Below, in pieces: positions 1 to 8,584 of a stretch of 64,000 nucleotides of DNA. The notes beneath the pieces are model-generated. The model was not told the origin of the DNA. It ran no database searches and saw only the letters and a program-made list of their open reading frames with translations. The stretch covers positions 25,596 through 89,595 of the forward strand of contig NZ_JAASHM010000013.1 in the NCBI RefSeq assembly GCF_019734195.1, given 5' to 3'. The stretch is from Clostridium sp. K13. GTDB lineage: Bacteria > Bacillota > Clostridia > Clostridiales > Clostridiaceae. How positions within the stretch are numbered: the stretch's first letter is position 1; each line of letters opens with the position of its first letter. The translations under genes and the position numbers were made by a program.

Positions 1-40
1 GTTTAAAAGCTATATTTCTATTATTAGGAGGATATTGTTA

Positions 41-1168
41 ATGCATGAAAATCTTATAAATGACATTAATTACTTAATAACTTTCTTTGAAAAATATACA
101 AATAATAATATCAAAGCTGTATTAGGCTTTGATGGCTTTGTGGATCAAATCCTTCACGTAGTAAAAACTAGAACTGATGCAAATAATTATATTAGAATGA
201 ATACTCTCAAAGAATTTGGAGAATTTATTTGTAATGCTGCTGGTCTAAGTGCTAATGTTGAATTTATTCCTATTAAAAATAAACTTGGTGGTAATGGCCC
301 TATTATGAGTAATGCACTCTCTACTTATAATCTAAATGTAACTTATATAGGTGCTGTTGGTGAAAATTCTATTAATCCTGTTTTTAATGAAATGAGTGAA
401 AAATCTACAGTATTAAATATATCTAATCCTGGTCTTACAGATGCTGTTGAATTCTTAGATGGAAAGCTTATGATTGGAAAGCGTGAATGTTTAAAAGATA
501 TAAATTGGATTAGAATTAAAGAAAAGATTGGATTAGAAAGTCTTACTTCAATTTTTGATGAAGCTAATTTAGTAGGATTAGAAAATTGGACAATGATTCC
601 TTATATGAGTGAAATATGGGATGGATTAATTAATGAAGTTTTACCTAATCTAAAATCTAAAACAAATAAATATATTTTCTTTGATTTAGCTGATCCGGAA
701 AATAGATTAAAAGAAGATATAATAGAAGCTCTTTCTACTATTAAAAAATTCTCTAGTAAATTTAAGGTTATTCTAGGTTTAAATGAAAAAGAAGCTTATG
801 AAATAGGTACTGTTTTAAACATTTGTAAACATAACCAAAAATTATCCTTAGATATATTAATAAAATCTATTGCTGAAAAAATAGGAATATATTGCTTAGT
901 CGTACATCCAGTTAAAGAAGCTTATGCCCTTTGTAACAATACACTTTATCATACCTTAGGTCCTTATGAACCAAATCCAAAATTAACTACTGGCGCTGGT
1001 GATAACTTCAATGCAGGATTTTGCTTTGGACAAGTTCTTGGTCTATCTGCCCAACTATCACTAGTTCTAGGTACAGCAACCTCTGGTTACTATGTTAGAA
1101 ATGCCCAAAGCCCAAATGTTGAAAATTTAGTTTCATTCTTAAAAGCATGGAAAAAATCAATTTCATAA
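41..1168 (+). CDS. PfkB-family carbohydrate kinase
   Basis: Predicted cytoplasmic sugar or nucleoside kinase of the PfkB/ribokinase fold that transfers the ATP gamma-phosphate to a hydroxyl. An N-terminal GFDGFVDQI segment is followed by a GGNGP glycine stretch (PfkB signature 1 region). Near the C-terminus TTGAGDNFNAGF is PfkB signature 2, with GAGD supplying the anion hole and catalytic Asp. Its 375 residues are somewhat longer than ribokinase. The ATG at 41 is chosen because AGGAGGA at 26-32 is well spaced for it; an in-frame TTG at 35 is too close to that site. The gene stands alone before a strong terminator, so the substrate cannot be inferred from neighbours. Family is sure, substrate unknown. 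Confidence 0.85.
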   Translation: MHENLINDINYLITFFEKYTNNNIKAVLGFDGFVDQILHVVKTRTDANNYIRMNTLKEFGEFICNAAGLSANVEFIPIKNKLGGNGPIMSNALSTYNLNVTYIGAVGENSINPVFNEMSEKSTVLNISNPGLTDAVEFLDGKLMIGKRECLKDINWIRIKEKIGLESLTSIFDEANLVGLENWTMIPYMSEIWDGLINEVLPNLKSKTNKYIFFDLADPENRLKEDIIEALSTIKKFSSKFKVILGLNEKEAYEIGTVLNICKHNQKLSLDILIKSIAEKIGIYCLVVHPVKEAYALCNNTLYHTLGPYEPNPKLTTGAGDNFNAGFCFGQVLGLSAQLSLVLGTATSGYYVRNAQSPNVENLVSFLKAWKKSIS

Positions 1169-1177
1169 TATATAAAT

Positions 1178-1220
1178 AACAAAAGAGCTAGGTTGAAATT
1201 TTCAATCTAGCTCTTTTGTT
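1178..1220. terminator. Bidirectional intrinsic terminator
   Basis: Arms AACAAAAGAGCTAG and CTAGCTCTTTTGTT, extended by TTGAA/TTCAA, form a long stem between two convergent genes. A-rich and U-rich flanks serve both directions. The right arm runs into the stop codon of the downstream minus-strand gene. Confidence 0.85.
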
Positions 1221-2604
1221 ATTTAACTAAGAAATCATAAAATAATTTTCTTTCAATTCTTATGTCTTGTTCAAACTTAAAGAAATCATCTTTATCATAC
1301 TTTTCTTTTACAAGTTTTAACAGTTTAGAATTTTCACCATAATACTCTTCTTCGTAGTTTTCAATTTCTGCACATGGAAAATTAACAAATGACCCATTTG
1401 TTATTGATTTTATATATTTTAATTTTTCTAAAAACCAACTAATATTAGCTCTTACAAATTTTGCTTCTTCCCATACTGATTGAAAACCTAATATGAAATT
1501 AGCATCCCTATGATAAAATGCTGTACTATCTTTCTTAACGTCTTTTATAACTCCTCCTAATCCATAGAAAGTAATAGCAGTATAAGTAGCTCCCTCTGCT
1601 CTTTCTTCTATTAGATTTAAAAGTTCTATAATTTCTTCTCTATTATAATCTCTATATACAAAATTTCCTGAACTCTTATATTTTTCATACTCTGGATGAC
1701 TATCTTGTATTATTCTATTTGCTTCAAGAACAGTCATATACTCTAAACTATAAATTCCTGAACTAACAATATCCTTTATAGGCTTTAATAGTTCACTAGC
1801 AAGCTTTTTATCTCCATATACTAATCCAACTATTTTTACTCCTCTACCTTTTTCACTAGAATTATAAATAGCTAGTTTAAAATTTGCCCTTTTATCTAAT
1901 ACTTTATATTTTTCTTGCCATGCTTCAATTAATTCAATATTTTCCTCAAAATCTATATTTGTAAAATCAATATTAACTAATGTTGCCATTTCTATTTTAG
2001 GTGGTAAATTAAATGTCATAGATGTTATTACTCCAAAATTTCCTCCACCACATCCTCTTAAAGCCCAAAATAAATCTTCATTTACTTCTTTGTTACACAC
2101 TATCAAATTTCCATTACTATCAATTAATTCAACTTCTACTAATCTGTCACAGCCTAAACCTAAAAGTCTTGAAGAATATCCCCAGCCTCCACCTAATGTA
2201 AATGCTGCTACACCAACTGTTGGACAACCTCCTCCGGGAAATGGATACCCCCTTTTCCCTGTAGCTTCATAAAGTTCTCTATTACGAACACCACCTTGAA
2301 CTCTTACTGTTTCATTCTTTTCATCTATGTAAATTTTATTCATTTTACTAATATCAATAACTACTATGTCATTTCCAGTAGAATATCCCTCATAATGATG
2401 ACGTCCACTTCTTATTCTTATTGAAAGTGAATTAGCCTTAGCAAAAATTATTGCATTTCTAATATCATCTTCTGTTGTACAATATACAATTACTAACGGA
2501 TATTTTTCTATAGCCCTATTCCAGGCTTTTCTTTCTTCCTCATATTCAAAATCTTCTTTAGTAATTACGTCTCCAGTTAGACCTTTGTAATCAAAGTTAA
2601 TCAT
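1219..2604 (-). CDS. FAD-binding oxidoreductase, berberine-bridge-like (bicovalent flavin)
   Basis: Flavoprotein oxidase or dehydrogenase of the PCMH/FAD_binding_4 family, 461 residues. The FAD domain occupies roughly residues 35-205 and includes FPGGGCPTVGVAAFTLGGGWG-like glycine-rich loops. RSGRHHYEG supplies His69 and LGLGCD supplies Cys152, the two positions that bind FAD covalently in berberine-bridge-type enzymes. The last 45 residues (YYGENSKLL...KYDKDDFFKFEQDI) are the BBE domain. In characterised relatives this architecture oxidises sugars or alkaloids; the substrate here is unknown. GAGGTG precedes the ATG. No signal peptide is seen. It is convergent with the PfkB kinase and monocistronic. 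Confidence 0.88.
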   Translation of the reverse strand: MINFDYKGLTGDVITKEDFEYEEERKAWNRAIEKYPLVIVYCTTEDDIRNAIIFAKANSLSIRIRSGRHHYEGYSTGNDIVVIDISKMNKIYIDEKNETVRVQGGVRNRELYEATGKRGYPFPGGGCPTVGVAAFTLGGGWGYSSRLLGLGCDRLVEVELIDSNGNLIVCNKEVNEDLFWALRGCGGGNFGVITSMTFNLPPKIEMATLVNIDFTNIDFEENIELIEAWQEKYKVLDKRANFKLAIYNSSEKGRGVKIVGLVYGDKKLASELLKPIKDIVSSGIYSLEYMTVLEANRIIQDSHPEYEKYKSSGNFVYRDYNREEIIELLNLIEERAEGATYTAITFYGLGGVIKDVKKDSTAFYHRDANFILGFQSVWEEAKFVRANISWFLEKLKYIKSITNGSFVNFPCAEIENYEEEYYGENSKLLKLVKEKYDKDDFFKFEQDIRIERKLFYDFLVK

Positions 2605-2701
2605 CTTTTCACCTCACTAATGTTTATCCCAAATATATAAGTATTTATATAATCTTATAAGTTATTTCAACTTTTATTCATACCTTTGATAATATCATAA
2701 C

Positions 2702-2791
2702 TTAAAGGCTATTTTCTATAAAATTTTTAACTTTTTTCTTACCCGTTGATTTTCCTGCACCTCCACACCCTATAACAATCATCCTCTTCAT
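2702..2791 (-). pseudogene. 5' stub of a P-loop (FlaR/topology-modulation-type) gene
   Basis: A 29-codon minus-strand frame, preceded by a G-rich ribosome site, starts MKRMIVIGCGGAGKST and then turns into a low-complexity lysine-rich tail and a stop. The opening matches the N-terminus of adenylate-kinase-like P-loop proteins annotated as 'DNA topology modulation protein FlaR', including the Walker A GCGGAGKST, but those proteins are about 170-180 residues. Everything after the P-loop is missing, so this is best read as a gene remnant left by deletion. It could be expressed as a short peptide; I have no evidence for that. Confidence 0.6.
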
Positions 2792-2830
2792 AAATCTTAC
2801 ACCCCCATTATAAATTCTAACATAAAAATA

Positions 2831-2852
2831 AGCAGAGTAATTATACTCTGCT
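2831..2852 (-). terminator. Intrinsic terminator of pepV-pepT
   Basis: Perfect arms AGCAGAGTA/TACTCTGCT with a four-base loop, followed on the minus strand by TATTTTTAT. It lies 26 bases past the pepT stop codon. Confidence 0.8.
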
Positions 2853-2877
2853 AAAAAACAATGCTTTATAAACTTAA

Positions 2878-4092
2878 TTATTCAGCATATTTTTTTAATA
2901 TTTCAATTATTATATTAGTTGCAATTTCCATTCCTTCTACAGTAATATGTTCATATTCTCCATGGAATGCATATCCACCTGTTCCTAAGTTAGGACAAGG
3001 TAATCCCATATAACTTAAAGTAGCTCCATCAGTACCACCTCTAATTGGTTCAATTACAGGAGTAACATTTAAGCTCTTCATTGCAGCTATTGCATTATCA
3101 ATTAAATGGATACAAGGTTTAACATGCTCAGCCATATTCTTATATTGATCAGTAATTGTTAACTTAACTGTACCTTCACCATATTTTTCATTTAATAACT
3201 TTTCAACTAATTGTAATGTAGCTTTTTTAGACTCAAGCTTACATGCATCATGATCTCTTAATATATATCCTAATATTGCATGATCAGTATTTCCTCTAAA
3301 ACTTTCTAAGTAATAGAAACCTTCATACCCTTCTGTATGTTCTGGTTTTTCACCTTGTGGTAACATTCTATCAAATTCAATACCTACATTTGTTGCATTA
3401 ATCATTGTATTTTTTGCAGAACCTGGATGAACTGAAACACCATGAATTTCAACTGTTGCTGCTGAGGCATTAAAGTTTTCATAAGATATTTCTCCTTCTA
3501 CCCCACCATCCATTGTATATGCAAATTGTGCACCAAAGTTTTTAACATCAAATTTACTAGCACCTCTTCCAATTTCCTCATCTGGAGTAAATCCAATGCA
3601 AATTTTCCCATGTGGTATATTTTCTTTTATTATTCTTTCTGAAGCTTCCATTATTTCAGCAATACCAGCCTTGTCATCAGCTCCTAAAAGAGTAGTTCCA
3701 TCTGTTGTAATTAAAGTTCTTCCCTTTAAATTCTTTAAATGTGGAAACTTTTCTACTGAAAGAACTGTTCCATTTAATAATGTTAAATCTTCTCCATTAT
3801 AGTTTTCAACTAATTGAGGATTTACATTTTCTCCTGGTGCTGCAGGTGCAGTATCCATATGAGCTATAAACCCAATACTAGGCTTATCTTCATATCCTTT
3901 AGTTGCAGGAATAACTCCATAAACATAACAATTTTCATCTAATCTAACATCTTGAATTCCTATTTCCTTCATTTCTTCAACTAGTATATTAGCTAAATCA
4001 AATTGTCTTTTAGTTGATGGTGTAGTTTCTGATTCTGGATCAGATGTTGTATATACTTTAGCGTATTTTATTAATCTTTCATATGCTTTCAT
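2878..4092 (-). CDS. pepT: Peptidase T (tripeptide aminopeptidase)
   Basis: Cytosolic dizinc aminopeptidase of family M20B that removes the N-terminal residue from tripeptides. All metal-site motifs are present: GFIAHMDTAP (His, Asp), LLGADDKAGIAE (bridging Asp), FTPDEEIGRG (catalytic Glu-Glu) and AFHGEYEHI (last His). The sequence EPIRGGTDG is typical of PepT. The length of 404 residues is normal for the family (about 405-410). AAGGAGAT sits before the ATG. It lies 30 bases downstream of pepV in the same direction and shares its terminator, forming a small peptide-utilisation operon. Confidence 0.95.
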   Translation of the reverse strand: MKAYERLIKYAKVYTTSDPESETTPSTKRQFDLANILVEEMKEIGIQDVRLDENCYVYGVIPATKGYEDKPSIGFIAHMDTAPAAPGENVNPQLVENYNGEDLTLLNGTVLSVEKFPHLKNLKGRTLITTDGTTLLGADDKAGIAEIMEASERIIKENIPHGKICIGFTPDEEIGRGASKFDVKNFGAQFAYTMDGGVEGEISYENFNASAATVEIHGVSVHPGSAKNTMINATNVGIEFDRMLPQGEKPEHTEGYEGFYYLESFRGNTDHAILGYILRDHDACKLESKKATLQLVEKLLNEKYGEGTVKLTITDQYKNMAEHVKPCIHLIDNAIAAMKSLNVTPVIEPIRGGTDGATLSYMGLPCPNLGTGGYAFHGEYEHITVEGMEIATNIIIEILKKYAE

Positions 4093-4122
4093 TTTTTATC
4101 TCCTTATATATAAACCTTTTTA

Positions 4123-5526
4123 TTATTTACAAAGTTCAATTATTGCTTGAGTAAATATTTTTGCACTAAGTATAAGTTCATCTACAACTGCAAATTCATT
4201 ATTACCATGCATATTATTATCAGTTCCTGGCATTGTACAACCAAATGCAACACCATTTTTTAAATGATGTACATAAGTTCCTCCACCAATAGCAATACAC
4301 TCACCCTTTTTGCCACTATACATTTCATAACATTTTAATAAAGTTTGAACAAAATCAGAATTTTCATCAACATGATGGCCTTCAAATACATTACATGGTT
4401 CCAATTCTATTCCCACCTCTTGTAAATTTTTAGAAATAACATCTCTTAGATTTTCATCATTTGCACAAAGTGGAGCTCTACAGTCAAATGTTCCTTTTAA
4501 TCCTGTAGTGCTATACTCAAAAATAGTAAATGATAATGTTAATTCTCCTGAAACCTTATCACTCATTTTAACTCCAATAGCATTTCCCTTGTAATCACCA
4601 TGTGTTAATAGCCTATTTATAGAACATATTCTTTTAAATCCTTCTGATTCTGAAAAATTCATAGTTGCTAATAAATCTAATATAGCAGTTAATGCATTAT
4701 TAGCACTTTCAGGATAAGCTGCATGACCGCCTACTCCTTTTGCATATATTACACATTTATTATTTTCTTCATTAACAGTAAATTTTACTCCTGTTCTATT
4801 TGTAGCTTTCTCAAAGTATTTTTCTATATCTTCCTTACTTAAACCTTCTACAACTGCATTTGCCTTATCAGGAATAACATTAACCTTAACACCAGAGTTT
4901 ATAGATAAAATTCTTGGAAGGGTCTTATCTTCATCAAATACTGCTGTAAAATTACCCTTTAATCCACCCTTTTCAACATTTATTACTGGAAAATCTGCAT
5001 CTGGTGAAAAAGTCATTGGCGCTTCTTTTTCTATATTATAATAGTATTCAATATCAGAACTTCCACATTCTTCGTCAGTTCCTAATATTAATCTTACATT
5101 TTTACTTAATGGTATATTTAAATCTTTTACTGCTTTTAATGCATATAAAGCAACTATAGCTGGGCCTTTATCATCTGCAGCACCTCTTCCATATAATTTA
5201 CCATCTTTAATTATTGGATTATATGGTTCAGTTATAGTCCATTCATTACTAGCTGGAACTACATCTAAATGTGCTAATATATCTAAGGCCTTTTCTTTAT
5301 TATTAAAATCAACTGTTCCTACATAATTATCATAATTTTTAGTTTCAAACCCCATATTTTTAGCAATACTTAAAGCTTCTTCTAAAGCCCTAACTACACC
5401 TTCTCCAAATGGCATTCCTTCTTTTGCTTCTTGTCTATCACTTTTAATCCTTATTACCTTACATATATCCTTTAACATAGAATCTTTATTTTTATTAAAA
5501 TATTCATCAATTAATGTTTTATACAT
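4123..5526 (-). CDS. pepV: Dipeptidase PepV (M20 family)
   Basis: Cytosolic zinc dipeptidase that completes peptide breakdown to free amino acids. Family M20 motifs are DILAHLDVVPA (His, Asp), LYGRGAADDKGP (bridging Asp), LGTDEECGSSD (Glu-Glu) and a C-terminal MHGNNEF (His). The sequence FPVINVEKG after the catalytic segment is characteristic of the PepV subgroup, as is the inserted lid domain in the middle of the 467 residues. It is followed by pepT after 30 bases. With gltS just upstream on the same strand, this block serves peptide and glutamate acquisition, although a terminator separates gltS. Confidence 0.93.
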   Translation of the reverse strand: MYKTLIDEYFNKNKDSMLKDICKVIRIKSDRQEAKEGMPFGEGVVRALEEALSIAKNMGFETKNYDNYVGTVDFNNKEKALDILAHLDVVPASNEWTITEPYNPIIKDGKLYGRGAADDKGPAIVALYALKAVKDLNIPLSKNVRLILGTDEECGSSDIEYYYNIEKEAPMTFSPDADFPVINVEKGGLKGNFTAVFDEDKTLPRILSINSGVKVNVIPDKANAVVEGLSKEDIEKYFEKATNRTGVKFTVNEENNKCVIYAKGVGGHAAYPESANNALTAILDLLATMNFSESEGFKRICSINRLLTHGDYKGNAIGVKMSDKVSGELTLSFTIFEYSTTGLKGTFDCRAPLCANDENLRDVISKNLQEVGIELEPCNVFEGHHVDENSDFVQTLLKCYEMYSGKKGECIAIGGGTYVHHLKNGVAFGCTMPGTDNNMHGNNEFAVVDELILSAKIFTQAIIELCK

Positions 5527-5614
5527 TTCAAAACACCTACCTTCTCATAAAGTTATATTAGATAATATTATATCCTATTTTGTCCAATTTATAAACTAGT
5601 AAGGATTATAATAA

Positions 5615-5650
5615 AAAGTATAGCGATAATAAAAATTAACACTATACTTT
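5615..5650 (-). terminator. Intrinsic terminator of gltS
   Basis: Arms AAAGTATAG and CTATACTTT with a long A/T-rich loop. On the minus strand the stem is followed by a U-rich stretch. Confidence 0.6.
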
Positions 5651-5669
5651 CAAAATTCCAATTATAATA

Positions 5670-6866
5670 TTACCTTAATATATTTATAAACAAAGTAATT
5701 ACTGCAGAGTTAACAAAGTCTACAAAAAGTGCTCCTACAATAGGTACTACAAAGTATGGCGTTGGTGCAAATCCAAACTTCGTTGAAAGTGCATCCATAT
5801 TTGCAACAGCATTAGGAGTTGCTCCCATACCAAACCCACAACTTGCAGATGCAAAAACTGATGCATCATAATCTCTTCCCATAACTTTAAATGTAATAAA
5901 GTAAGCAAATATAGACATAAGTAGTGATTGAGCAATTAACATAACTACTAATGGAAATGCTAAATCAAATAACTCCCATAACCTTAATCCCATTAAAGCT
6001 ATACATAAGAAATAACCTAAACTAATATTTCCTATTACCTCTATTTCTTTCTCTTCAATCTCTTGCTTTCTTATATCACAAACATTTCTTATAATAGCGG
6101 CAGCAATCATTGCTCCTATATATGATGGAAATGTTAGTCCTGTATCTTGAATAAAGTTAGATATAATTGATCCTACTCCCATAGCAAGGAAAAGATACGC
6201 TGAACCTTTCATAAGCTTATGATGACAAAGTATTGCTTGATTATCTTCGTGGAAATCACTTAATGGAATAGAGTGATCCTCCGATTGTTTAGGTGTTTTA
6301 AGTTTATAGTTTTCTATTAAACTCTTTGCAACGAATCCCCCTATAAAACTTCCCATTACTAAACCAAATGTAGCTGATGCAAAAGAAACTGTAGTAGCTC
6401 CACTTACGCCCATTTCTTCTAAAAGAGGTCCAAAAGAACCGGCTGTTCCATGTCCACCAATCATAGAAATAGACCCAGTACACAATCCTAATAAAGGATT
6501 TAAATCAAATATTTTTGCTAAAGAAGCCCCAACCACATCTTGTGAAATAACTAAAAGAATAGCTATTCCTAAAAACATCGCTACTTTTATTCCACCATTT
6601 TTTAATATCTTAAAGCTTGCTGTAAAACCTACACTAGCAAAAAATGTAGTCATAAATAAATTCTGTAGTGTTGTATCTAATGTTACGCTTGCTATATTAG
6701 TTAGCTTTAAAACTAACATAACTATTGCAAATAAAAGTCCACCAACTACTGGTGCTGGTATACAATATTTAGATAGGAATTTTACCTTTTTTCTAAGATA
6801 CGTTCCTAAATAAAATACAATAGTTACTAAAGCCATTGTTTGAAAAATATCCAAATTCAACTCCAT
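5670..6866 (-). CDS. gltS: Sodium/glutamate symporter
   Basis: Inner-membrane Na+-coupled glutamate carrier of the ESS family. The 398 residues are almost wholly hydrophobic, with about ten membrane segments in two inverted halves. GltS hallmarks are visible: an N-terminal YCIPAPVVGGL segment, GLCTGSISMIGGHGTAGSFGP in the first re-entrant loop, and ASCGFGMGATPNAVANM in the second. The region around 190-215 is a hydrophilic central loop. GAAGGAGA precedes the ATG. It is read divergently from the zinc-ribbon gene and lies upstream of pepV. Confidence 0.93.
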   Translation of the reverse strand: MELNLDIFQTMALVTIVFYLGTYLRKKVKFLSKYCIPAPVVGGLLFAIVMLVLKLTNIASVTLDTTLQNLFMTTFFASVGFTASFKILKNGGIKVAMFLGIAILLVISQDVVGASLAKIFDLNPLLGLCTGSISMIGGHGTAGSFGPLLEEMGVSGATTVSFASATFGLVMGSFIGGFVAKSLIENYKLKTPKQSEDHSIPLSDFHEDNQAILCHHKLMKGSAYLFLAMGVGSIISNFIQDTGLTFPSYIGAMIAAAIIRNVCDIRKQEIEEKEIEVIGNISLGYFLCIALMGLRLWELFDLAFPLVVMLIAQSLLMSIFAYFITFKVMGRDYDASVFASASCGFGMGATPNAVANMDALSTKFGFAPTPYFVVPIVGALFVDFVNSAVITLFINILR

Positions 6867-7044
6867 CTTATGCTTCTCCTTCTTGTTTATTTTTCCTTAG
6901 ATTACTATATACTTATACTTTTGTATTTCTTCATTTTATACCTTTTTGTCTTTTTTTGCAAACCATGGTATTTTTGCCATTGATAAATCTCATATAATAT
7001 CTCATAATAAATATAAAAATTTAATTGATAAGGAGATAAAATTT

Positions 7045-7197
7045 ATGACATTAAAGAGAAAGTCTGATATTACATTAGTATGCCCTGTATGCGGAGAAGA
7101 AATGATTGAATTTGAATATGGCTATGATAATAATGTTCATGGTAAGGTTTATTTTAAATGTGAACATTGTGGTCATAAAGAAAGTAAAATTCTATAA
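7045..7197 (+). CDS. Small zinc-ribbon protein
   Basis: A 50-residue protein with two CxxC knuckles, CPVCGEEM and CEHCGHK, spaced as in a zinc ribbon; function unknown. The ATG at 7045 is used because AAGGAGAT at 7030-7037 is ideally placed; a longer in-frame extension to 6946 lacks a ribosome site. It is followed 79 bases later by cotJA but looks separately transcribed. The metal site is the only supportable prediction. Confidence 0.65.
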   Translation: MTLKRKSDITLVCPVCGEEMIEFEYGYDNNVHGKVYFKCEHCGHKESKIL

Positions 7198-7276
7198 ATC
7201 ATCATTTTTTTATCACATTGTTTAAAATTCTACATAAAGTATTATCATAGAGAATTTTACGAAGGGATATACTATT

Positions 7277-7549
7277 ATGTACTATAAAAGAATCGATGAC
7301 TGTATCGACTGCAATGATTGTGTAAACAATCCATCTAAATTATCATGTAACATTGCTTGTTCTGATACCAAAAAAAACTGTTATGAATCTTATAAGGTTT
7401 TTGATCCTCAAACCTACGCTAAAGCATGTATTGCTCTAGAACCATATCAAAATTTATTTAATATAAATTCTGCATTTGAGGCTGGAACAATATTTAAGGA
7501 TTTATATAGTCCTTATTGTGCTGTTAAGTATTCTGAGGAGGCAAAGTAA
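7277..7549 (+). CDS. cotJA: Spore coat-associated protein CotJA
   Basis: First gene of the cotJ operon, encoding a protein associated with the inner spore coat. The C-terminal half (ALEPYQNLFNINSAFEAGTIF, then DLYSPY) is the CotJA family core. The N-terminus carries a cysteine cluster (CIDCNDC, then further Cys around residues 23-36) that is longer than in Bacillus CotJA. In Bacillus the operon is transcribed in the mother cell under sigma-E. A CATAAAGT sequence at 7233-7240 resembles a sigma-E -10, but I regard this as weak. The stop codon overlaps the cotJB start by one base, indicating coupled translation. Confidence 0.85.
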   Translation: MYYKRIDDCIDCNDCVNNPSKLSCNIACSDTKKNCYESYKVFDPQTYAKACIALEPYQNLFNINSAFEAGTIFKDLYSPYCAVKYSEEAK

Positions 7550-7812
7550 TGAATCAACGAGAGCATTTAAATTCAATTAGAAAATTACAATTTTTCGCTT
7601 TAGATTTAAATTTATATTTAGACAATTTTCCTACCTGCAAAGATGCTATAGATGACTACAAATTAATTTCTTCAAAATTAAGAAAATTAATTTGGGACTA
7701 TGAGCAAGAATATGGACCATTGACTAACTTTGGTTCAGCTTATATCCAAAATCCTGATGCTTGGATTAATACTCCTTGGCCTTGGGAAAAAGAAAGTAAC
7801 AGGGAGGATTAA
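7549..7812 (+). CDS. cotJB: Spore coat protein CotJB
   Basis: Small mother-cell spore-coat protein, 87 residues, normal for the family. The N-terminus is an amphipathic helix (LRKLQFFALDLNLYLDNFP) and the C-terminus holds the diagnostic NTPWPWE motif. It starts on the last base of the cotJA stop and ends three bases before cotJC. This tight order (A-B-C) is that of the known operon, in which CotJA is needed for CotJC assembly into the coat. Confidence 0.92.
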   Translation: MNQREHLNSIRKLQFFALDLNLYLDNFPTCKDAIDDYKLISSKLRKLIWDYEQEYGPLTNFGSAYIQNPDAWINTPWPWEKESNRED

Positions 7813-7815
7813 TTT

Positions 7816-8394
7816 ATGTGGTATTATGTTAAAACTTTAGAATATCCTATTAATTTAAAATCTTGCGATTTAAATATGGCAAAACTTATAATAACTCAAT
7901 ATGGAGGACCAGATGGTGAATTAGGTGCTGCACTTAGATATTTAAATCAAAGATATACAATGCCAACAAATAAATCAAAAGGATTATTAACTGATATAGG
8001 TACAGAAGAAATGGGGCATGTTGAAATGCTAGGAACAATGGTTTATCAATTAATGGAAAACGCTTCTATAGAGCAAATTAAAGCAGCTGGATTAGCAGGT
8101 CATTATGCTGATCACGGAAAAGCTTTATTCTATACAGATGCAACTGGTAACCCATGGACTGCAACTTATATCCAAGCAAAAGGTGATGTTATTGCTGATA
8201 TACACGAAGATATGGCCGCTGAGCAAAAGGCTAGGGCTACTTATGAATGGTTGATGAACTTAACAGATGACGCAGAAATTAAAAAGATTTTAGGTTTCTT
8301 AAGAGAAAGAGAAGTTGTTCACTATCAAAGATTTGGTGAAGCTTTAATGGATATCCAAGACAACGTAAAACCTAGTAAATTTAATTGCAAATAA
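7816..8394 (+). CDS. cotJC: CotJC, manganese-catalase-type spore coat protein
   Basis: Manganese catalase family protein of the spore coat, 192 residues. It is the short form lacking the long C-terminal extension of full manganese catalases. The four-helix ferritin-like core shows metal-ligand motifs GGPDGELGAALRY (Glu), EEMGHVEM (Glu, His), HEDMAAEQKA (Glu) and REREVVHYQRF (Glu, His). In the family this is a dinuclear Mn site that disproportionates hydrogen peroxide. It ends the cotJ operon before a strong terminator. Confidence 0.93.
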   Translation: MWYYVKTLEYPINLKSCDLNMAKLIITQYGGPDGELGAALRYLNQRYTMPTNKSKGLLTDIGTEEMGHVEMLGTMVYQLMENASIEQIKAAGLAGHYADHGKALFYTDATGNPWTATYIQAKGDVIADIHEDMAAEQKARATYEWLMNLTDDAEIKKILGFLREREVVHYQRFGEALMDIQDNVKPSKFNCK

Positions 8395-8415
8395 AAATAC
8401 GATTCTTTAAAAATG

Positions 8416-8453
8416 AAATCCACAATTTATACTTTTAGTATATTGTGGATTTT
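8416..8453 (+). terminator. Terminator of cotJABC
   Basis: Arms AAATCCACAAT and ATTGTGGATTT followed by TTTTTATT, 22 bases after the cotJC stop. Confidence 0.85.
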
Positions 8454-8584
8454 TTTATTATAACTTCTTGTAATTTCATTTTCATAAAATATATGTTATT
8501 ATTTGTTTATGTTTATATTTATTTACATTTTGTTCATAAATATATAATTAAAAAGTCATATTTTTATAAAATTGGGAGGAACTT

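Noticed and set aside
6946..7044. Longer N-terminus for the zinc-ribbon protein
   Set aside because: The extension has no ribosome site, while AAGGAGAT is ideally placed before the ATG at 7045.
7213..7252. Sigma-E promoter for cotJABC
   Set aside because: CATAAAGT fits the -10 loosely but no convincing -35 was found; mentioned only within the cotJA entry.
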